Assembly: GCA_009780115.1 (NCBI GenBank)
Contig: WRAQ01000034.1
Location: forward strand, 1-35,378
DNA length: 35,378 bases
Reading direction: 5' to 3'
From: Lachnospiraceae bacterium
GTDB taxonomy: Bacteria; Bacillota; Clostridia; Lachnospirales; Lachnospiraceae
Both the position numbers and the translations under genes were made by a program. Shown piece after piece: positions 30,695-35,378 of the stretch (the first letter of the stretch is position 1; each line of letters begins with the position of its first letter). The notes under the pieces were generated by a model. It was not told the DNA's origin, searched no databases, and saw only the letters and a program-made list of their open reading frames with translations.

Positions 30695-33600
30695 TGGTTA
30701 ATAAGGAAATTGTTTTTCTATTTTCAGGGCATGGTACGCAATATTACCATATGGGCCATATATTATATGAAACCAATGAACAATACCGCCGTTTAATGGA
30801 TTTTCAGGACGAAATAATTCGTAAACTGTCAGGCCGTTCTGTTATTGAAGAATTGTATGGTAAAAAGAATAGGAAAAGTGATAGTTTTACCGATATCAGA
30901 TATACCCATCCGGCATTATTTATGGTGCAATATGCGCTTGCAAAAAGCGTGATAGCAGAAGGGATTACCCCGGATTATGTAATTGGGACAAGCCTTGGGG
31001 AGTATGTGGCTATGGCAGTAGCAGAGATATTACCCCTTGAAAAAATGTTGGAATTTTTGCTCATTCAAGCGGACTTATTGTACAATGACTCCTCGAATGG
31101 GGGCATGTTATCCATTTTTGGTGATGTAGAAAACTATCGGAATACAGCAATGTTTAAGCATGTGGAAATTGCTGCGGTCAATTCATGTAAACATTTTGTG
31201 GTTTCCGGTAAAGTAGAGCACCTTAAAGAAATAGAAAAGGGATTGGCAAGAAAGGTTTTATATACCCGCTTAGATATTTTATATTCATTCCATTCTTCTT
31301 CCATGGATGCTTATGAAGATAAGTTCGACCGGTTTTACCGGGATATGAAATTTGCCGAACCTGCTATCCGGGTTATTTCATGTGCCCGGTGCGGTGAAAT
31401 TAAAACCATCGGAAAAGATTATTTAATGAGTATTGCCCGGGATCAAATACAATTTCTTGAGACAATCCGAATGCATGAAAATAATGGAAATTATTTATAT
31501 ATTGATTTAAGCCCTTCCGGTTCGCTGACAAATTTCTTACACGATATTTTAAACAAGGAAAAATGGGCTTACTGCTATCGGGTCATGTCGCCATATGATA
31601 AGGAAGAGAACCGTCAATACATAGAAATGATACAAAGGCTTAACAAGGATAAAAGGGAAAGGAATTATAAGATGAAGGCGATAATATTTGCGGGACAAGG
31701 TTCACAAAGAAAAGGGATGGGTAAAGATTTGTTTGATCAATTTCCGGAACTTGTGGAAAAGGCGGATGAAATACTGGGATATTCCATTAAAGAATTATGT
31801 CTTGAAAACTCTGACAACCGGCTGGAGTCGACCGAGTATGCCCAGCCCGCTATTTATGTTGTGAATACATTAGCTTACTACAAACTAAAGCAAAATGGAA
31901 TTTGCGCGGATTATTATGCGGGACACAGCCTTGGCGAATACAACGCATTGCTGGTCGCCGGGGTATTTAGCTTTGAAGATGGCCTTAAGCTTGTAAAGAA
32001 AAGAGGCCAACTAATGGGTCGGGAAAAGGCCGGGGGGATGGCGGCTGTCATTGGGCTCCATAAAGAAGAAATACTTAAAATTATGGACAAATACAATATC
32101 ACTTCCTTAGATTTTGCCAATTATAATTCACCAAAGCAGCTTGTTATAGCGGGTCCGAAAGAAGGACTTAGTGTATTGGCAGAGGCAATAACCAAGGAAG
32201 AAACGGGAAAATGCATTCATTTAAAGGTAAGTGGGGCATTTCATTCAAGATATATGACAGATGCCCGCAAGAATTTTGCGGAATTTCTGCGGGAAATGAA
32301 ATTAGAAGTGCCTGAATGCAAAGTAATTGCCAATTACACGGCGCTGCCTTATGAAAAAGATAGAATATATGAACTAATGGAAGCCCAAATTAACAGTTCT
32401 GTGAAATGGAAGGAAAGTGTCGAATATATGCTTGACCATGGTGTAGAGGAATTTACCGAGATAGGCCAGGCGAATATTTTGACAAAACTGGTCAATGAAA
32501 TAAAGGAAGATTATGTCCCAAGAACCCCACCAACCCCTCAAACCCCACCTGCTCTCAAAACCCCACCTGCCCACAAAAAAAATCTGGAGTTACTTTATGG
32601 CAGAGAGTTCATAGAGGAATATGATATCTCATATCCTTATGTCATTGGGGGAATGTATCAGGGCATATCATCCGTGGAAATGGTGGTGCGCGGGGCCAAA
32701 GCCGGTATGCTGGCATTCTTTGGTACAGGAGGATTACGATATGATGAAATCCGGCAGGCAATTAAAGAAATCCAAAAACATGTAAGTAAAGGTGCGGGGA
32801 TGAACTTTACCCCGGATTATTTCAATGAAGAACATAATGATAAGATGGTGGATACCTTCCTTACATGTGGGGTTGATATAGTGGAAGTATCAGGGACAGT
32901 ACGCATGTTCCCAGCCTTGGTTAGATATCGTTTAAATGGACTTTTGCCGGGCGAAGATGGTGCAGTAATAGTGAAAAATAAAATTATTGCCAAGCTTTCC
33001 CGGCCGGAGATAGCCGAACTTTTCCTCAAACCGGCACCGGAAGATATAATCAATAAGCTTTTAGAGCAAGGAAAAATAACTGGTTTAGAAGCTGAATTGG
33101 GAAGAAAAATAGCAATGGCAGATGATATTTGTGTAGAACAGGATTCAGGGGGACATACGGATCAGGGTTCGGCATTGGTAATTTTTCCGACCCTTAGGCA
33201 AATGGCACAGGATTATTGTAAAAAATTCCAATACAAAAAAAAGATCCGGGTTGGTTTAGGGGGGGGAATTGGAACCCCGGAAGCTATGGCGGCAGCATTT
33301 TTCATTGGCGCACAATTTGTTGTCACCGGCTCTATTAATCAATGTACAGTTGAAGCGGGGATAAGTGAACTTAGCAAAGAAATGCTTGCCGATGCAAATA
33401 TTCAAGATACCGATTATGCCCCCGCCGGAGATATGTTTGAGATTGGGGCAAAGGTGCAGGTACTGAAAAAAGGGGTATTTTTTCCGGCAAGGGCCAACCG
33501 GCTTTATGAGGCATACAAATTTTATGATTCAATTAATTCATTTGACCCTAAGCTAAGAGAACAAATGGAAAAATTCTATTTTGGAAAAAGCCTTAATGAA

Positions 33601-33909
33601 GTATATAAAGAAATAGAAGAATATTATATAGAAAAAAATCCCGATGAGATTCAGCGCGCCCAAAATAATGAGAAATACAAGATGGCATTAATATTTAAAC
33701 AATATTTCCGTTATGCGACTCAGGCGGCAATAAAAGGTGATACAGCAAATAAAGCAAATTTCCAAATACTTTGCGGCAGTTCGATGGGGGCCTTTAATCA
33801 ATGGATAAACAATACGGTTTACCGCGATTATAGTAAAAGGCATGTCGATGAAATTGGCTTTCGTTTATTGGAAGAAACAGAAAACTATATCACCAAACGC
33901 CGTTATTAG
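30694..33909 (+). CDS. Trans-acting acylhydrolase-acyltransferase-enoylreductase of a trans-AT polyketide synthase
   Basis: The 1071-residue protein has three domains. AT1 (about 5-315): FLFSGHGTQ, GTSLGEY with S100, and Gln125 where malonyl-specific ATs have the carboxylate-binding Arg, suggesting an acylhydrolase that clears stalled carrier proteins. AT2 (about 327-605): FAGQGSQ, GHSLGEY (S412) and R437 in KKRGQLMGR, so a true malonyl transferase. A Pro/Thr linker (about 609-628, PPTPQTPPALKTPP) follows. ER (about 633-1070) is of the PfaD/FMN type, with GGGIGTPEA and FVVTGSINQCTVEAG. This AH-AT-ER fusion is a hallmark of trans-AT polyketide systems, where the protein serves the megasynthase in trans. 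The start at 30694 overlaps the permease stop (TAATG); upstream in-frame ATGs lie inside the permease gene. No Fab-type operon context is seen. Confidence 0.92.
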   Translation: MVNKEIVFLFSGHGTQYYHMGHILYETNEQYRRLMDFQDEIIRKLSGRSVIEELYGKKNRKSDSFTDIRYTHPALFMVQYALAKSVIAEGITPDYVIGTSLGEYVAMAVAEILPLEKMLEFLLIQADLLYNDSSNGGMLSIFGDVENYRNTAMFKHVEIAAVNSCKHFVVSGKVEHLKEIEKGLARKVLYTRLDILYSFHSSSMDAYEDKFDRFYRDMKFAEPAIRVISCARCGEIKTIGKDYLMSIARDQIQFLETIRMHENNGNYLYIDLSPSGSLTNFLHDILNKEKWAYCYRVMSPYDKEENRQYIEMIQRLNKDKRERNYKMKAIIFAGQGSQRKGMGKDLFDQFPELVEKADEILGYSIKELCLENSDNRLESTEYAQPAIYVVNTLAYYKLKQNGICADYYAGHSLGEYNALLVAGVFSFEDGLKLVKKRGQLMGREKAGGMAAVIGLHKEEILKIMDKYNITSLDFANYNSPKQLVIAGPKEGLSVLAEAITKEETGKCIHLKVSGAFHSRYMTDARKNFAEFLREMKLEVPECKVIANYTALPYEKDRIYELMEAQINSSVKWKESVEYMLDHGVEEFTEIGQANILTKLVNEIKEDYVPRTPPTPQTPPALKTPPAHKKNLELLYGREFIEEYDISYPYVIGGMYQGISSVEMVVRGAKAGMLAFFGTGGLRYDEIRQAIKEIQKHVSKGAGMNFTPDYFNEEHNDKMVDTFLTCGVDIVEVSGTVRMFPALVRYRLNGLLPGEDGAVIVKNKIIAKLSRPEIAELFLKPAPEDIINKLLEQGKITGLEAELGRKIAMADDICVEQDSGGHTDQGSALVIFPTLRQMAQDYCKKFQYKKKIRVGLGGGIGTPEAMAAAFFIGAQFVVTGSINQCTVEAGISELSKEMLADANIQDTDYAPAGDMFEIGAKVQVLKKGVFFPARANRLYEAYKFYDSINSFDPKLREQMEKFYFGKSLNEVYKEIEEYYIEKNPDEIQRAQNNEKYKMALIFKQYFRYATQAAIKGDTANKANFQILCGSSMGAFNQWINNTVYRDYSKRHVDEIGFRLLEETENYITKRRY

Positions 33910-33912
33910 GGC

Positions 33913-35378
33913 ATGAGACAAATGATGACAATGGATAAACTTAGGATTAGTACCGATGATTTATATGAATTTGCCAAGGTAAGCGGCGACTGGAATCCCA
34001 TGCATATGGATGAAAGTTATGCAAGAAAATCCGCATATGGCAGGCGAATTAGCTTTGGCATGCTTGGCGTAATAAAGGCCTTTAAATTAATAAATATAGA
34101 AATGTTGAGGCTAATCAGGAATATACGGATAGACTTCATTCATGCTATGCTGCCCGAAAAAAATTATGAAATCCACATTGAGCCCGATTCTTTTAAAACC
34201 ATTGGAATCCAGATAACTGACGGCGGGAATTTATGTGTGAAAATAGTGCTCTCTTTGCAGGGTGGAAATGAACGGGCGGCCGCTTCCTTTAGCCTGGATT
34301 ATCAGGAAGGAAACAGGGAAGAGGCCGCCCGCCTTACTGACAATCAGCTTGAAGCAGGGCTCGAAGTCGGTAAAAAATATATAATTGATGAACAGATGCT
34401 TAAAGATTATATCCATAAGAATAATATGGATGACTCACAGGAAATAAAGCAATTTATCAAGCTATTTTGTATGTGCAGTTATATTATTGGGATGGAAGTG
34501 CCGGGCGAAAGAGCAATGTTTACCGGATTGTCACTGGATATCGAAAGTGATTTTCACAATGTCTCCGGCCAGATATGCTATCTGCTAATGATAAAAGAGT
34601 TTGACAAGAACTTTCGAATGCTTACATTGGAGCTGGCGGCAGGTTATGGGCTTAAGACGTGGGTTTCCGGTGAAATGAAAGCTTTTGCGAGACAGAATTT
34701 AGCGAGCCCGATATTATTAGATGAGCTTAAGCAGGAAAAAGGTATCAGCAGGACGGCAAAAACCCCTATCGCCCTTGTTACCGGCGGAAGCAGAGGTTTG
34801 GGGGCAGCGTTAGTACAGTGTTTGGTACGTAGAGGTTATAGGGTAATCCTGAACTATCATAAAAGCAAGGCCGAAGCAGAGCATATCTATAACAGCGTAA
34901 ATATGATTGTGCCCGGGGCAGTTTCCCTTTTTCAAGGTGATATAACCCAGGAGGGGCAGTGCAGTCAATTAGCGGATTTCATTAAAGATATTGGCGGTAA
35001 TTTAGATATATTGGTTATTAATGCGGCAATGCCGCCAATGTATGAGAAAAACAGCAAATTATATATCAATGAAAGTAAAAAATATTATCATTACCCCATC
35101 GGGGCTTGTCTAAACCTGTTGCGTAAGTCGAAAGGCAAAATTGTAGGAATTTCTTCTTCTTACGTTGAAGAAGGCCCGAAAGAGCTCTCACATTATATAA
35201 TATCAAAAAAAGAGATGGAAGATTATTTTTTAAAGCTCTCTAAACAGCACCCTGAATGTCATTTCCTTATTGTCCGGCCAAAACCTTTGCTTACTGATAT
35301 GAATAATACACCTTCTGGTTTATTACATGCCGTAAGTCCTGTGCAAGCCGCCGATATTATTACTTCAAAAATTACATA
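33913..35378 (+). CDS. MaoC-like hot-dog dehydratase / SDR ketoreductase fusion (3' truncated by window edge)
   Basis: An open frame of at least 488 codons runs to the window end. Residues of about 10-120 form a MaoC/hydratase-2 hot-dog domain with SGDWNPMHMD (D26, N28, H31), the R-hydratase/dehydratase signature. A second, weaker hot-dog-like region may follow (about 140-270). From about residue 285 there is an SDR domain: VTGGSRGLGAAL, VINAAM and the catalytic Y428-x-x-x-K432 in HYIISKKE. A fused reductase-dehydratase could turn a beta-ketoacyl-ACP into an enoyl-ACP for the PfaD-type ER encoded just before. ATG 33913, 33922, 33925 and 33931 are all possible; AGGG lies one to ten bases upstream, favouring 33922, but the longest is listed. 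Downstream domains, if any, are outside the window. Confidence 0.85.
   Translation, partial: MRQMMTMDKLRISTDDLYEFAKVSGDWNPMHMDESYARKSAYGRRISFGMLGVIKAFKLINIEMLRLIRNIRIDFIHAMLPEKNYEIHIEPDSFKTIGIQITDGGNLCVKIVLSLQGGNERAAASFSLDYQEGNREEAARLTDNQLEAGLEVGKKYIIDEQMLKDYIHKNNMDDSQEIKQFIKLFCMCSYIIGMEVPGERAMFTGLSLDIESDFHNVSGQICYLLMIKEFDKNFRMLTLELAAGYGLKTWVSGEMKAFARQNLASPILLDELKQEKGISRTAKTPIALVTGGSRGLGAALVQCLVRRGYRVILNYHKSKAEAEHIYNSVNMIVPGAVSLFQGDITQEGQCSQLADFIKDIGGNLDILVINAAMPPMYEKNSKLYINESKKYYHYPIGACLNLLRKSKGKIVGISSSYVEEGPKELSHYIISKKEMEDYFLKLSKQHPECHFLIVRPKPLLTDMNNTPSGLLHAVSPVQAADIITSKIT

Noticed and set aside
32521-32580. CCCCACC-rich short repeats, considered as a CRISPR-like or regulatory repeat
   Set aside because: They lie in frame and encode the Pro/Thr linker (PPTPQTPP...TPPA) between AT2 and ER, a normal flexible linker.
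33255-33265. Run of eight G in the ER domain, considered as a frameshift site
   Set aside because: The frame is intact on both sides and encodes the conserved GLGGGIGTPEA motif; at most a mutation-prone tract.
1-35378. CRISPR arrays, insertion sequences, prophage or toxin-antitoxin genes
   Set aside because: No regularly spaced repeats, transposase, integrase, phage structural or toxin-like genes could be recognised anywhere in the window.

Overview
The window looks like a low-to-medium GC Clostridia-type Bacillota chromosome. The evidence is AT-rich coding sequence, strong AGGAGG-type ribosome binding sites, sigma-A-like promoters with 17-base spacers, a biotin ECF transporter, a YknXYZ/MacAB-like ABC system, and an rpsB-tsf pair. 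Genus cannot be told from sequence alone. All recognisable protein genes are on the + strand; only a tRNA-Leu is on the - strand.

Region 1 (1-7877) is a tightly coupled, clearly AT-richer operon that begins before the window. It encodes the C-terminal part of a MATE exporter, a nucleotide N-glycosidase of the DNPH1/MilB type, a thymidylate-synthase-fold protein of the CMP-hydroxymethylase (MilA) kind, a free-standing NRPS condensation domain, an adenylation-carrier protein, and two sibling GT1 glycosyltransferases. Together these suggest a small nucleoside-like or glycosylated-pyrimidine peptide antibiotic: a pyrimidine nucleotide is C5-modified, its base released, sugars added, one amino acid attached, and the product exported. 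No TE domain and no sugar-biosynthesis gene is seen. The operon ends next to the 3' end of a tRNA-Leu(CAG) gene, a classical island boundary, although no integrase or att repeat is visible.

Region 2 (7904-18347) looks like core chromosome. It holds tRNA-Leu with its own promoter, a FliD-C-terminus-like orphan protein, a terminator, rpsB and tsf with a strong promoter and a structured leader, a terminator, a membrane-anchored MORN-repeat protein translationally coupled to an OatA-like peptidoglycan/polysaccharide O-acetyltransferase, and a three-gene adaptor/ATPase/permease ABC system.

Region 3 (18348-35378, running off the end) is the start of a second biosynthetic locus, most likely a trans-AT polyketide cluster. 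A promoter and structured leader precede a NusG-like LoaP antiterminator. Then, almost without gaps, come all four acetyl-CoA carboxylase subunits, biotin protein ligase, the BioY-BioM-BioN biotin importer, an ACP, an SDR reductase, a condensation-like acyltransferase, a second ACP, a three-gene ABC-2 exporter, an acylhydrolase-acyltransferase-enoylreductase trans-acting protein, and a MaoC-like dehydratase/SDR fusion cut by the window end. The logic appears to be that biotin is imported, attached to AccB, used to make malonyl-CoA, loaded by the trans-AT onto carrier proteins, and processed, with LoaP keeping RNA polymerase going through the very long operon. The biotin ligase has no ATG/GTG/TTG at its natural N-terminus: its reading frame starts at an ATA inside an ATAA overlap with the accA stop.

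Gene-free stretches over 300 bases are 7987-8335 (two promoters and a hairpin pair), 9125-9497 (terminator, repeats, promoter, rpsB leader) and 18348-18739 (promoter and structured leader; its first ~165 bases show nothing convincing).
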